Shown one piece after another: positions 1-11,995 of a DNA stretch of 64,000 nt. The notes beneath the pieces are model-generated. The model made no database searches. It was not told where the DNA came from and saw only the letters and a list, made by a program, of their open reading frames with translations. Position 1 is the stretch's first letter. The number at the start of each line of letters is the position of its first letter. This DNA is from Gymnopus androsaceus JB14 (lineage: Eukaryota > Basidiomycota > Agaricomycetes > Agaricales > Omphalotaceae): assembly GCA_009733575.1 (NCBI GenBank), contig ML769579.1, positions 1 to 64,000 on the forward strand. Direction: 5' to 3'. A program made the position numbers and the translations under genes.

Positions 1-2
1 CT

Positions 3-1007
3 GCTGCTCCGAAACGACGACCTCGTGGAAGCCTCTCTCTTCAGGCTGAGAAAACTCTTGTCCATCGTCAAATTGCTGACCGCGTGCAGCAGCTGAATGG
101 TGGTAAAGCCCCTTCTGGCTTGCCTTCTTGCTGTACAAATACACACCCAATGACTCTTCGAGGAAAGAACATATGGCTTCGGGAGGATGAAAATTTTGGA
201 AAATTCTACACTTTTGTACGTGACACAAGCATCCAATATCTTTCACTAACTTATGGCTTCAGTGCAAGGATCGTGCAGACAAGGTCTGCCACTTTGTGTT
301 CCATAATCGCCGCATCACTGGGTCTGCCCTCAGCCACGATCTTATTATTGCAGAACATCTGAGGCGTAAAGAAGCATTGCAAAATACAGAACACCGCCAT
401 GAACTGCCCACCGTTATAGCTGCTAGTACTCGTTCCACTTCGCCTCCTCCCCTTACTCCCCCCCCTACGATACCCATTTCCCAAAATATCTCTAGGAGGG
501 ACGTCTCTAGGCGGGTACCTTTGCTGTTTCCATTGTCCTCCACCAATCCGTGGTAGAGAAGTGCAGGTTTGTGAAAACCACCCACTCCCTCGAAGCTCTC
601 CAGATCAGCGAGATGTCATTGACATCAGCAACGATGAAGACTTAGATATAGGCTCATCGACTGGCATAAAGAAGAATGGTCCCGGATTGCACTTGACAAA
701 GTTTATAACGGTGTTGGTTTATCAAGTAAGTCAAATTTTGTCTTTCACGCACCGGCTGTGGGCTTACAATTATTTACAGAACGCTACTACCTCTGAAACT
801 GGTTTACTTCATCTCCGCAAAGCAACCAACGTTCTAGTGCTTGGAGATCACAAAGTGCAACTTGGGTTGCTCGGTCTGGAAATGACTGATCGTGTTCAAT
901 GCCTCAAAGATGGAGTATGGAAAGATATTCGATGGAATGAGTTTATGAGAGTAGATGCTGGTGATCTTGTTCTTCTGAAGCCAAAAGGCCTTCACGTCGA
1001 AATGTAG
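3..1007 (+). CDS. Hypothetical protein, 5' end outside the window
   Basis: I do not recognise this gene. Open frames on the + strand run from the window edge and join across likely introns. The clearest intron is 726-779 (54 nt, GTAAGT..ACAG), whose length is a multiple of three, so the last exon frame reads through it. The last part (about 561-1007) has an acidic stretch VIDISNDEDLD followed by a segment ending DLVLLKPKGLHVEM and a stop. Acidic D/E-S stretches like this are common in proteins lying beside basidiomycete transposons. Its position 327 bp upstream of the KDZ transposase on the same strand would fit a companion gene or a neighbouring decayed element. The joins before 561 are uncertain, and no function can be assigned. 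Confidence 0.3.
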
Positions 1008-1333
1008 AGCTTGTGTTTTAGTTTGTTAAATATATAAAAATTGGACCCCAGAGTACACCAGTAGACTGGCACCAGTTGTCGAGGAACTTGCATGCTTGGA
1101 TCGAGTAAAATCATTTTGGGGCGCATAGGTAAGCTCATTGTTTGCCTCAATTTAGAAATTAATTATCCACTTTAGGATCTCATTCCATCAATTTCTCTGG
1201 TACTTGTGCCTAATGTGGAAACTTATTGTTCACCATTGTCTTTTCCTCGTCTGAACACATTACATTCAACTTCAACTACCACCATCTGAGTCCCTTCCTC
1301 GTCGACCACTGCTGCCCCTTCTCTCAAATCTTC
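1008..1333. other. Intergenic stretch upstream of the KDZ transposase
   Basis: I see no gene here. It presumably holds the transposase promoter and 5' UTR. It contains none of the CTTAAGTC palindromes found downstream of the transposase, so a matching left transposon end cannot be placed here. Confidence 0.5.
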
Positions 1334-4300
1334 ATGGCACCAAACAAGCAAAAAGCTAAGACGTTGGGGAAAGCTGACAAGGAACGCATCAAAAGATCAA
1401 GGGTGATTCACGGTGCGGATACACTTGCCATCATGACAGGCAGTGGCCCTCGAGCTATTATGGCTAATCCTAGTGCACCTTCAGCTACCACTTCATTGCC
1501 TACCCCAATTGGAGTGGCCCCCATACCTATTACTCCCGCTGCTGCCACTGAATCGGAAATTCCAACAGAGGTCCCTACATCAGAAGAGGTTCCCAAGCCC
1601 TCCCAGTCCACTCAGGCACTCTTGGACATGGTGGAGCTTCTCCCTGACCTGACACGCTACTTTGTAAACCATGCCCACAATGCTCGCGCTGCCTCCTTAT
1701 GCTCATGTGGCAGAGGGAAATGCATTGTCTCCTGTCAGGACTGCTCGTTCTATGAGGCAGCATGTGGGGAATGTTTCATTGACTCTCACCGGTGCATGCC
1801 TTTCCATTGGGCTCGGGTGTGGGATGAACAGCGTGGATTTTTTGTTCGTTCAGACATCAGCGTTCTGCGAGAGGGGTACGCAATCCAGCTGGGACACCAT
1901 AACGGAATTTGTCCAAACTCTCTTCCTCCCATGAAGTTTGTTGTGATGCATTCCAATGGCGTCCATGGTACAAGGATCTCGTTTTGTGACTGCTTCGGTA
2001 GCAACAGTCATATTGAACAACTAATGAAAGGCAAACTATTCCCTGGATCGTCGACGGACCCAATCTCTGCCTTCACCTTCACTGTTCTCAAACAGTACGA
2101 TCTACACAGCTTACAGGCAAAAATCTCTGCATACAACTACTGCTTCACCCTTCGGCGTCTTACCGACAACATATTCACTCATCTGGTCAATGATCTGTAC
2201 CAGTCTTTCATGCGTATTGCACAAGTCTTTCGATTTCTTAAGGCCAAGCTTCGGCTTGGCCAGACACATGGAATTGATGAACATTTCCCTCATCGCCCTC
2301 CTGGTTCATTGGTTGTATATTGCCCGCAATGTCCTCGTCCAGGTGAGAATATGGGGGGGCCATGGTGGCATACGCCGAGATGGCTCAGGTGAGCATTGCT
2401 GAATCTTGTTTTCAATATGACTGAAAACTTGTATCATAGGCATCTGAAGCAGTTGCGAGCAACCTACGACGGTAATCACCAAACCAATCAGTTCTTCAAG
2501 AATACCGACCCTTTCGATAAATCACTCTTTGGCGGACTGTCTTACTTTCCTGAAGCCACCGAATATCTGAAATTTCTTGAGTCTCTTGGTGCAATTAGTC
2601 CGGAGGTTCGTCATTCACTTGCTTCTGCATATAGTAAAGTTGTTGATTTGATTTTCTAGGAATACGCAGCTCACTGCAACCACGTCAAGGTCATCGCCAA
2701 CCAAGGCTGTATCCAAAATCAGAATTGCGCGAAGAGTGGGGTCGTTAACACTCAATGTGATCATGTATTTGTGATGGCCATGGCTGACATGCCCAATGGT
2801 GAAAGGTATGCCCATGGACTTGAATTCCTCTCTTGACGCTAACAGTGCAGTAGGTATGCTGTTGTAGACGCTTCAAACCACCATGCTTTCAAGCTTCAAG
2901 GATTTGGTGATGGAAAAACTGACAACCATCGCGATGAGATTTGTTTCGCTGACAGCTACGATGCCATGTGTAGCTACTATGTCTACAGGGGTGAACGTTT
3001 CGCCACCTCAACCTATCTCGAAGATCAGAAAGAATTTGTTCTGAAATTTGAGCATGGTATTCCCGACCTGCATATCAAAGGCCATAAAGATGATTGCATG
3101 GTGATTTTTGGACATCCGTACCACTGGTGTGTCGCACACTTCCACGGCGAAACAGCAGAGTATTACTGGGTGGAGTTGAATCAAGTTGGGGCCTATACTC
3201 GCCAGATGAATGATGGGCATCGCGAAGACACCATCATTGCTCATCATAATGATTGGAACTGGTGCAAGACCGTCAACTCTGGTAAGTTACCTTTCTTTAC
3301 ATATGGTTCTTCCGGTGAAAATAAACTCATCTCTATATAGCACATCATCTCTCCGAGGCATTGCGCTATGCGCGACTACAAATGCAGACCAAGGGCGAAT
3401 TTTTCAAACAGCTATCTCAATCAACTCCTTGGGAACAAGTTTCAGCGTGGTCTCGACTTTCGAGAGAACCAAAAGAGGAGAAGGATTCGAGTGGCAAGAA
3501 ATACTTCACTAGTGTCTACCACCGTCGCCCTCAAGCGGCTCCAGATTTGAAGGCACTATTGGAGCATCTTGCTGCCAAGGACGAGGCATCAGCAAAGCTA
3601 GGTGCAAATCCCAGCTCGGTCGAGGTCTTTTTCCGCAAAGCCTTCGACGTTGAACGTCTGCAGTGAGTTTGTGTTAATTCTCTCAAGACTGTGGCTGATG
3701 TTCTACAGACGGGAGATAGTGGATATTAGACGACGGAATCGTAAGAATCCCGATGCTATGTCTGTACATGATATTGAAGAACTTCGCAGACAAAACATCC
3801 GCCTACAGAAAGCTCTGCGGGAGCTCAGGACTCGGCGAGCAGAGATAATGCCTCGTATCTCACCTCTGATTTCTTGTGCAGTGGAGAAGCCAGACTCCCC
3901 GGAGAACGAGAAACTGTTTCTTCCTTCAGACTTGACTCTCGAAGAACAAGTACAGTATGGTGTCTCTGCCTTGGCACGTGAAGAGATAACGCTCCGACAA
4001 GCCCAAGCGGAGGAGGAAGTTTCGAAAGTTAAGACTATCGCCAAGTCAATCACCACCATGCTCCAATTCCGGTCAAAAAGCATTCGTGGCCAAGGTCCAA
4101 AGACCAGATCTGAGCACGATGTGGCAAACACTTTTGTCAAACGTGATTGCCATATTGTTGGGTATAACTATGCACGCAAGGCTCTGATTTGCTTAGGAGT
4201 GTTTGACCCAAACGACACTCACTGTCCTTACCCCGAATTGAAACCAGAACACACACTTCGCCTGAACATTGATGTTAAACATCGAACTGGTGACTCCAAG

Positions 4301-5295
4301 CGAAGGGAAGGGCTTTTATGGACCGTTGGTGCGGCTTCAGATCTTCTAACTGGCATTGAGCCTGGAGATGATTTACCTGTTGGTTTGGATGAAAACCTAG
4401 TCCCTATTCCGCTCATTACACCTACAAAGATGACACAACGCAGCTCAGGTAGGTATTGGACTTCCTTGGCCTTCACAAGCATTACTAAACGTCTTTTACA
4501 CAGCTCCAACAGGGCCTCGAAAGAAGAAAGCCAAACTAGCGGTGGTGCCGTCAAAATCCCTGGGTTCCGTTGTAGGCCTTGATGATGCTGAGCTTGTTGA
4601 AGCTTCCCAGTCAGGCTCCGACCACAAGGAGAATGAATCTGCCAAAGATAAGCGCGCGCAGAAGAAGGAGAAGAGTACGTGACAGGGCCTGCCACTATGT
4701 GCAAGCAGTTCAACTCACTTTGTCTTAGAGTACCGCAAGGACAGCTGGCTATGGACCAAAGGAACGAGGAATATGAGCCTGGCCGAACTTCAAGCATGGG
4801 AGCTTGAAGGTAAGTTTAATCTCTATGCTGTGTGCCGTTGAAATCTCATCATTTACTTAGGTGACCGAGTGCAATGGTTCCGCGCCGAGGCAGAACTCTA
4901 TCGCTGGATGGAACAGTTTGAACTCAAGCATGCCGAATTCGAACGGACTATCTGGTTTTTCCGCACTATGGGCAGAGTATGGGATGCAATGGCTCAAAAG
5001 GCTTTGACACCTGGATCTACTGCATATGCCAAGCACCATTCTGCCATATTCACTGATCTTGCAAACGACGCCGAGAAGAGCTACAAGAAAATTGCACATC
5101 CCGACTTTATTGATTTAGCTGATGGCCAAATCTTAGCAGATGCGGTGGCACAGTGGCGAGAGAAGTGGCTTGCATGGATGACTCTGTTGGTATGTACTCC
5201 GACTGTACAAGGAGTGAGCCGTGTGACTAATCAGTCCCTTGTCAATGCAGGATATTCATCACGCATATTTGGTGAGTTATCCTGGTCCATTATGA
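1334..5295 (+). CDS. KDZ-superfamily DDE transposase with CxC2 cysteine cluster
   Basis: A DNA transposase of the Kyakuja-Dileera-Zisupton group. My ten-exon model is 1334-2388, 2440-2605, 2660-2805, 2854-3281, 3341-3662, 3709-4448, 4504-4674, 4729-4809, 4861-5189 and 5251-5295. The exons sum to 3483 nt (1160 aa) with no internal stop. The N-terminal part has the CxC2-type cluster (CSCGRGKC, then CQDCSFY..ACGEC and HRCMPFHWARVW) and a CPQCPRPGEN motif. The catalytic core shows the three acidic positions in order: D in TYDGNHQTN, D in ADMPNGER and E in HFHGETAEYYW, followed by REDTIIAHHNDWNW. A charged helical region follows the core. The start is the first ATG giving a basic KDZ-like N-terminus (MAPNKQKAK). 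The last exon could instead splice at 5270 and end a few codons later inside the repeat field. Because the frame is intact, this copy could encode an active enzyme. Confidence 0.88.
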
Positions 5296-5334
5296 CCTGT
5301 AAACTGCTTATTGAATAACATGCCTCACAGGACG

Positions 5335-5712
5335 CTTAAGTCGGCAGCGACTTAGGCTGGGACAAGCTGGACTCAAGTTGGAATGACTTAAGTCAGCCTG
5401 ATCCTAAGTTGTAGTGGATGGAATTTGACTTCTTTCGAGGCCTTAAGTCCGGTAGGGGTGTTGGGGTGGCTTGGGTTGGTAAGCTACTTAAGTCGGTATG
5501 CGACTCAAGTCTGTGGTAGTAGATTAAGACCTTAAGTCCAGCCCGGGTGTTGGGGTGGCTTGAGTTGGTAAGTGACTTAAGTCAGTACATGACTCAAGTC
5601 TATGGTAATGGTGTACAGTACTAGATACATATGTTTACATTTGCTTAAGTCAGGCTCAGGCTGGCTTAAGATCATAGGCATAACTTGCGTGTGACTTAAG
5701 ATTAGCTGCTAT
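5335..5712. repeat. Field of CTTAAG palindromes, probable subterminal end of the KDZ element
   Basis: About 380 bp immediately after the transposase stop contain at least nine CTTAAG cores, most extended to CTTAAGTC. Perfect 10-bp palindromes GACTTAAGTC lie at 5385-5394 and 5574-5583. Variants (GACTCAAGTC, CTAAGTT) are interspersed. Inside the field an ~89-bp unit is tandemly repeated (5442-5530 and 5531-5612), sharing the core GTTGGGGTGGCTTG. Dense short repeats near the ends are typical binding sites for large DDE transposases, so I infer this is the 3' subterminal region. The field stops just before the NACHT homology starting at 5721. Confidence 0.65.
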
Positions 5713-5720
5713 AGTTACGG

Positions 5721-8700
5721 GATGAGTGCGACGGTGAACGAGCATCGGAGAAAATTCTTCTGGCACTGCTCCAGCATGTACAGACAGTCCCGTCATTGAA
5801 GGTCTTCGTTAGTTGCTGCCCTGCAGCTTATGTCGAGACACTTCTCTCATCTGGAGAACATCGCCGAATGTTTAAACTGCACCATGTGCCTGCGAGCATA
5901 GTTGACAGTGATCTTTGGCTTTTCTACAATCAACAGCTGGAGGACATTCGAACTGCAAAGAAGATAGGAACAGAAGATTGGCCTCCCGCAGAGCTTGTTG
6001 AGAAGTTGGTTCAGCAGGCTGCCGGCCTCTTCATTTTTGCAGTCACTGTGTGCAAGTATGTCAGCTCACGTGGCGATGCGAAAAGGCGACTGGAGTACAT
6101 CGCAAATATATCCAAGGGCGACTACAATAATGCTTTGAGTGTTGACATTCTGTACAAAGAAGTGCTATCTGCAGCACTGGAGAAGCAGATGAATATGATT
6201 GCAGAAATTTTGCACGAGTGCTTATGTCTGTGATGCTTGTTCAGGAACCTCTCACTGTTGATGCTTTTGGCCAACTTCTGAACATTGACTTTCCAGTTAT
6301 TTATGATCTCCTTCAGGATGTTCACTCCATTTTATCTGTTCCAGATGAAGCTGGAACACTGGGTGGTGAAGTAGTTCATACTTTTCATGCATCATTTGCA
6401 GATTATATGACTGCTCATGCCAGAGTTGGAAACCAAGTACCATTGGTGTATATTGATCCAACAGAGCACCATTTGGAACTGGCTCTTCTTTGCTTGCAAT
6501 GTATCAACAGAGATCTGAAGCGCATCCTTCCTTTCAGCAAGAGGTCATTGGCAAACTCTGAAATCCAAGACTTGGACATCCTTGTTAAAACACATATATC
6601 CAAAGCTCTTAATTATGCAATACTCTATTGGGCAGATCACCTCTCTTCTGTTCCACCTGTAGGACTTTCAGGACATCCAATTGTGGGAGAGTTACAGCAG
6701 TTTGCAAATACCAGGTTGCTGTTCTGGCTTGAATGCATAAGTTTACTCAATGCCTCTGAATCCTCCTTGAAGTCATTGTTGAAGGGAAAAGACTGGCTGG
6801 AGGTATGCATGTTCTATTCTCTGATGAGAGCATCTGCTAAACTTAAATGTAGAAAATGAATGATGATATGTGTACAGCCACTCTTCAGCTTGTGGATGAT
6901 GCATACCATGCTGTAAATGAGTTCTTTCCAATAGTTGAAAACTTTGGAGTGCAGATTTATCTTTCATTCGTTCATTTTCTTCCACAAGGAACTTCCTTGT
7001 ATAGGTGTTATTCTCACTTCCTACCTCCCAACTGGAAGGTTACAGGTAACCTACCAAAAACTTGGAATCCCCTCATGGGCACAGCGAAACCAGATTTCTT
7101 TGTCAGCTCACTCACATTTTCACCAGATGGTAGAAATATTGCATTTGTGGGCAAGTCCATATTCTCAATGGACATTAGGACCTTGAAACAGTCCTGCATT
7201 AAAGAGCCTCAGCTGATTTTAAATGCATGGGATGCTGAGAAAATTCCTGGTGTTGATGTGTCATTTCCTGCTCTTGAAACTGATACCCTACAACCAAGTG
7301 TAACCTCTGTGATATGGCTTCCTTCAGGTGTAATTGCCACCTGCTGTACTATACTCAGTGCCATAAAAAAGCCTTACAAGAGCCACTGCTATGTAAGCTT
7401 ATGGGATTCAGAGACAGGTGCCCATATAAAGCTCCTTTGTCATGCATTTGAAGAAACAAATATGTTTCTTCCAATCATGACAACCTCATCCAGCTTCAAA
7501 TATCTTGGCTTATCAATTCCATCTACCCAAATTTTCTGGGATACACAAAGCTGGAATGAAATATGTTCTTCTCCATCTCCTACCCCCTTTTACCGCTGTT
7601 TTGCTGTATCAGATGATCATTACCTTATTGGCACTGAAATATGGCAAATATCTAAAAGAAATCACATCCTGCACACCTTGGGCATCAATCAACAGCATGT
7701 AACATCATCTGTGTTCTTTAATGATGGCCAGATGATTGTTCTGGGTTTAACAAGTGGCCTAGTTGAATTATGGCAGTCACTTTCTGGATCAAAAACATTA
7801 GCATCCTATCAATTACTTTCTAACTGTGGTTCAAATGATCCATTTCTCTCAGTTACATTTTCTCCCAGCAGTTCACTTGTTGCAGTCTTATTTGGGCTCA
7901 ATGTCTCGTTTTTACAGTTAGAAGGGAATGACCTAATATTCATAGGGAACCTTGCAACTCAATTTGCCACCAACCTGAGACATGTATCTTTCTCTCCTGG
8001 AGGACAGCACATTGTTTGCTCTGATGATTATGGAAAAATCCACATTTGGTCTACAGCAGCTGCTGTAAATTACTGTATCAATTCTCATTCCAACCAGCTG
8101 TCTCCAATAGGGACATCAGTAAGTTGCATAGGTTATATGACAGATGGTCATTTTTGTGTAACTGGGAGTTATGGTGGGAAATTGTCTATCTGGGACTGCA
8201 ATACTGGATTGCCTGTTCACACCTGGCAGAGTAAAGATGATGTGCTGATTGTAGCAGTTAGCCCTGATGGCAGATTTGTTGCTTCCTCTGGATCATGGAG
8301 GACAACCATCTGGTCAATTTCAGAAGCCTTCCAAACTGCAAAAGTTGCTATGATACTGGACCCACCATTAGATGCAATTGTTGAAGGTCATGCAAACTCT
8401 GCAATAATATTCAATGCAGGATCCACAATGCTTGCCATATTAACTGGCTTTGTGGTTGATATTTGGAAACTTAATGAGGACAGTGGATGGCAGAGATATA
8501 CACAAATAAGGACACCAAAAAGAGAGTTCTTCCGTGGAACGCGTGAGCTTTATGCTGAGAGTTCCGATGACAATTCTTTTCAAATGATACCAGTATGTCT
8601 CAATTACCAATGGCTGGAATACTCCTACTATAAACTTCCTGTCAAGGCACCCTTCTATTGGTCTGACAATGAGATGAAGCCAACGGTCACTGATGCAGAA

Positions 8701-9204
8701 ACTGAGCAAATTCTGCTGGAGTGTCGTAGTGCTTTTGAATGGAGGCAGTCACCCAAGAAAATAATGTCAGAGGAGAGAACCTACACACACTTTCAACTGT
8801 ACTTCAGCCTCACTGATGAGTATATCCTTGCACCATCAGGAATGTACGAGATTGCCACTGGGAAAGAGATCAAAAACTACCAAACAAGTCACTCACCTTG
8901 GCAAGATTCCGATATTGCTGGGCTTGAAAGAAAATATTTCTGGCCAGACTACAAGGAGTACTATAAACGCAATGGAGGACTCAAGTCATTGCATCCTATG
9001 CCTGAACAACGGGGATGGATTGCAGATGCAAATGGACAGAGATTGTTTTGGTTACCGTCCAGCTATTATCATGAAATTGAATGGCCATGGACTTCATGGT
9101 ATTCCTGTACATCTGCAGGTGATAATTTTGCATTTAAATCTCCAACAGGAAACTTGGTCATGGTCCGTGCTCCAAATACTGACAGTAACGAACCGGATAA
9201 GTAG
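5721..9204 (+). pseudogene. NACHT-WD40 receptor, 5'-truncated and frameshifted (copy A)
   Basis: Paralogue of the intact receptor at 53137-57938. Homology begins at about 5721, inside the Walker B motif: the DEC of DALDEC is present, but everything encoding the N-terminal domain and Walker A is missing. The upstream neighbour is the KDZ repeat field. The NACHT/helical part reads 5721-6233. A 4-nt deletion relative to the intact copy (around 6183-6210, after LEK) then shifts the frame, and it continues in the next frame from 6218. The splice junction is conserved (intron 6803-6852, GTATGC..GTAG). The C-terminal WD40-like exon 6853-9204 is fully open for 783 codons, with blades such as SLTFSPDGRNIAFVG and IHIWSTAAAV. 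The long open 3' exon shows the break is recent, or that the propeller is still under some constraint. Confidence 0.85.
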
Positions 9205-9776
9205 GTATTTTCCAGAGGTTGCGATGTTGATACTTACTGTAATACTAAATTATGATCATATTAAAATATACCATAAGTAATGTGTGAGTTTGGTCCAATT
9301 GGGACCCTCAAGACCAGCGCAATGATTTGCACAATGGTCCCGCGCACCGAATGAAGCTTTCTTTAACCATAGGAAGACCCTACTCTGGAAAAACAATTGT
9401 TAACTTCGTTAGACGACCATTTATAAAAGTGATTCAAGTTAAACGTTAAACTGCCATACTACTTTGAATTCAATAAACCCAACAAGGAACAGAACAGAAC
9501 AAGTACAAGCAGCAAAGGTGAGTAAGGCCTTGTGACGTATTATGTTACTATGTATATACGAGCACGCGTCCAGCGCAGACTCAAGCTCTCCTCGACAACC
9601 CAAAGACAGGAAGGCGGGGAAAAAGAGTAAGGGTAAGATGAAAAAGCTATACAATGTCACCACCACCAAAAGAAATCAAGCATAAAGCATAAAACAGGAA
9701 GAACAGGAAAAAGAAAAAGGATACCAATCGTATATATTTACACCCTCCAAACTCAAAGATACTCAGTAGAAAAAAA
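9205..9776. other. Intergenic region between convergent genes
   Basis: This holds the 3' flanks of the NACHT pseudogene (+) and the NDPK-like gene (-). I see no coding potential and no clear repeat. Confidence 0.5.
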
Positions 9777-11595
9777 TCAAACAAGCAATCCCTTCGGCAT
9801 ACTAGAAGGGGGAGGTCTTGAAGCCCTCCTCTGTTGTTTCGCTGCAAGTGCCGCAGCCGCAGCCGCTTCCTGCTCCTTTTTCGCCGCTCTGAGTGCCGCA
9901 CTCTTGTTAGTGCGTGGCGCAATACTCGGAGGAAGGGAAACACTGCTTGGACGACGTGTGAGCTTTGGTTTCTCGGCGGCTTCAGGAGCTGGAGAAGGAG
10001 CTGCTGAGGCGGAAGGTGTACCCTTTGCGCTGGATGTGTGACGACCATTGGTAGCGGCATTAGCATTGCTGTTGGTCCGTGACGAGGTCGATGGACGAGC
10101 GGGAGCAGGAGCAGGAGCGAGCGATTGTCGGGTGACAGAGGGAGGTCTAGCAGAAGGTCGTGATGATGCAGCAGAAGACGGTCGAGATGGTTTAGCGTTG
10201 CTGCTGGTGCTACTTTCGTTTACAGATAATCGAGAATTGCTTCTTCCTCCAGGTAATTTGGGTTCACTTGGGCCACGGACTATGTAGGATAAAAGGTTTA
10301 ATGAAAAGTTTGTTACCCGCAGCTAAGAAAAGAACACGTACACATGAAAGAAGTTGGAGGAGCATTATCCTTCGTTGCTCTTAATGATGCGCTCTTATTT
10401 AGTCGAGGCCTGACGGTGGGCACTTGCGTCGAGGCAACTTGGATGGACTCTCGTCTCTTGTGACCCGGGACTCCCTCAAACGAGCTGCTTGGCTGCTTCC
10501 GCACTGTCGGAGGAGGAAGCGCTACACCGAGTCGCAATGCCGCCGCTTTAGTCAAGCGCGGAGCAATAGTAGGTGCAGCTGTAGAAGCTACTGCTATCGT
10601 CTCCGCCCGTTTATGCCCTGGTACGTTGGCGAACGTCTTAGCTAGTTCCTCTTTTGTCGGAGGTCTCCGAGGACTAGGAGTCTTGTCGAGTACGATACCA
10701 GCGCGAAGGGCAGCTGCACGTGTAGTACGGGGAACGATGTCGGGTTTCCCGTGGGTGCTAGGCAAAGTTCGAGCTTTGAACAGCGCTTTGCCGTTTGGAG
10801 CGAGCCCTTTACCGCTCCCGCTACCTTCGTTAGTCGTGGCGTTTGACGCAGCATACCCTTCATCGCTGGTAGTTTTGCGTAGGCTGGATAGAATGGAAGA
10901 GGAGATGGAACGCATAGAGGCGAAACGACCATCGTCCGAAGGTAAATCTGTGGTAGGGAACGGAGGAGAGGAGGCAAATAAGGAGGCGATTTGAATTTCA
11001 GCCATTTCGGGATCTGGGGAGCCCATAACTGCGTTTTGTTGGATGGAAATTCCGTAGAGCGCGCGCAAAGAATGAGGAGCGTCTTTTCTGGCGACTTCGG
11101 GGTCTCTATCGCCCATTAAAGTGTTCCAAACCTCGACAGCACGTCGTCGTTCGAGGACATAAACCCAAACGGGGCCTCTGCAGGAGAGTGTTTGAGTTTC
11201 TGGGCGGAAGATACGTAACAGAAGCGAAGGTTAAAGACACGCACTCTGCGAAGGACTCTGCATCTTCTCCGAACAATTCCGTCAAAGTTTCCGGGTCCGA
11301 TTCAACATCAAATTCCATTTGTCTTTCTTTTACAATCTGGAGGAATATTAGGCAGATAATCAGGATGGGAAGTCCGACTTGCCTCGAAACTAGCTTCTTG
11401 AATCCTTGGTTCGATATCAAATCTGTGTCCGAGTGCATGGTTCTTGATTATCGCTACAGTTCTGGTAATTTTTGGCTGAGGCTGTGGGGTAGCAGGTGCA
11501 GGAGTAGCAATAGCTTGTTCGTTGTCTACGCGGATAGTTTCTTCGTGTTCAAAGTCATAAGGAGTGTCGGAGGATAGGGGAGGAATGCCAGCCAT
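9777..11595 (-). CDS. NDPK-fold protein without the catalytic histidine, with a basic repeat tail
   Basis: Exons on the minus strand are 11383-11595, 11245-11336, 10342-11177 and 9777-10279. They sum to 1644 nt (547 aa). The first intron (11337-11382) has a GC donor (GAG|GCAAGT) and CAG acceptor. Residues about 45-165 form a nucleoside diphosphate kinase domain: RTVAIIK, EIVKERQMEF, FAEGPVWVYVL, VWNTLMGDRDPEVA and PHSLRALYG. The signature that normally reads N-x-x-H-G-S is NAVMGS here, so Met (about residue 153) replaces the phosphate-accepting His. The IIKPDA motif is IIKNHA. NDPK chemistry is therefore not expected. The remaining ~380 residues are Ala/Ser/Pro/Arg-rich and disordered. A short basic motif recurs at least four times (PRTTRAAALRAG, PRLTKAAALRLG, PRLNKSASLRA, PRTNKSAALRAA), preceded twice by VPGHKR. 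A scaffolding or cytoskeletal role is a guess. Confidence 0.82.
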
Positions 11596-11995
11596 GCCGG
11601 AAGTGATAGAGCAAGGCAAAATAAGTGAGCCTTTAAAGTTGAAGAATAATTCCAAGCAAGTAAATAATAGATAGAGATAACGAAAGAAGAACCGACTGGG
11701 GCTCGAGAAGAGGGATGTGGTGGTGAACTAAGTTGAGAAATGTGGTGCCTTAGGCGCTCATACCAAGACTCCCATATAATTAAGCGCCGCGCCTACTTCT
11801 CTTCTTCTTTCATTTCATTTGTTACGCAGCGTTATTCGCGAGGATTCAGCTGAATCTTCTTGAATCAATCCCGAACCGAATATTTGACTGACTTTGGAGG
11901 ACTTTGCCTCGAGGCAGCGAAACTTTGTAAGCGGCCGGCCATCTTTTAGTGCGCAGAAAGCTCTAATCATCTCTTATATAGGTAAATCTTCTCCA

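Noticed and set aside
3703..4140. 145-codon minus-strand frame inside the KDZ transposase
   Set aside because: It is antisense to the charged helical exon of the transposase, and composition explains it.
5442..5612. 89-bp tandem unit as an independent satellite
   Set aside because: Both copies carry the same CTTAAGTC cores as the surrounding field, so they are better treated as part of the transposon end.
10626..10994. Plus-strand frame of 122 codons opposite the pseudo-NDPK gene
   Set aside because: The minus strand has a complete spliced model with a recognisable domain; this is a shadow.
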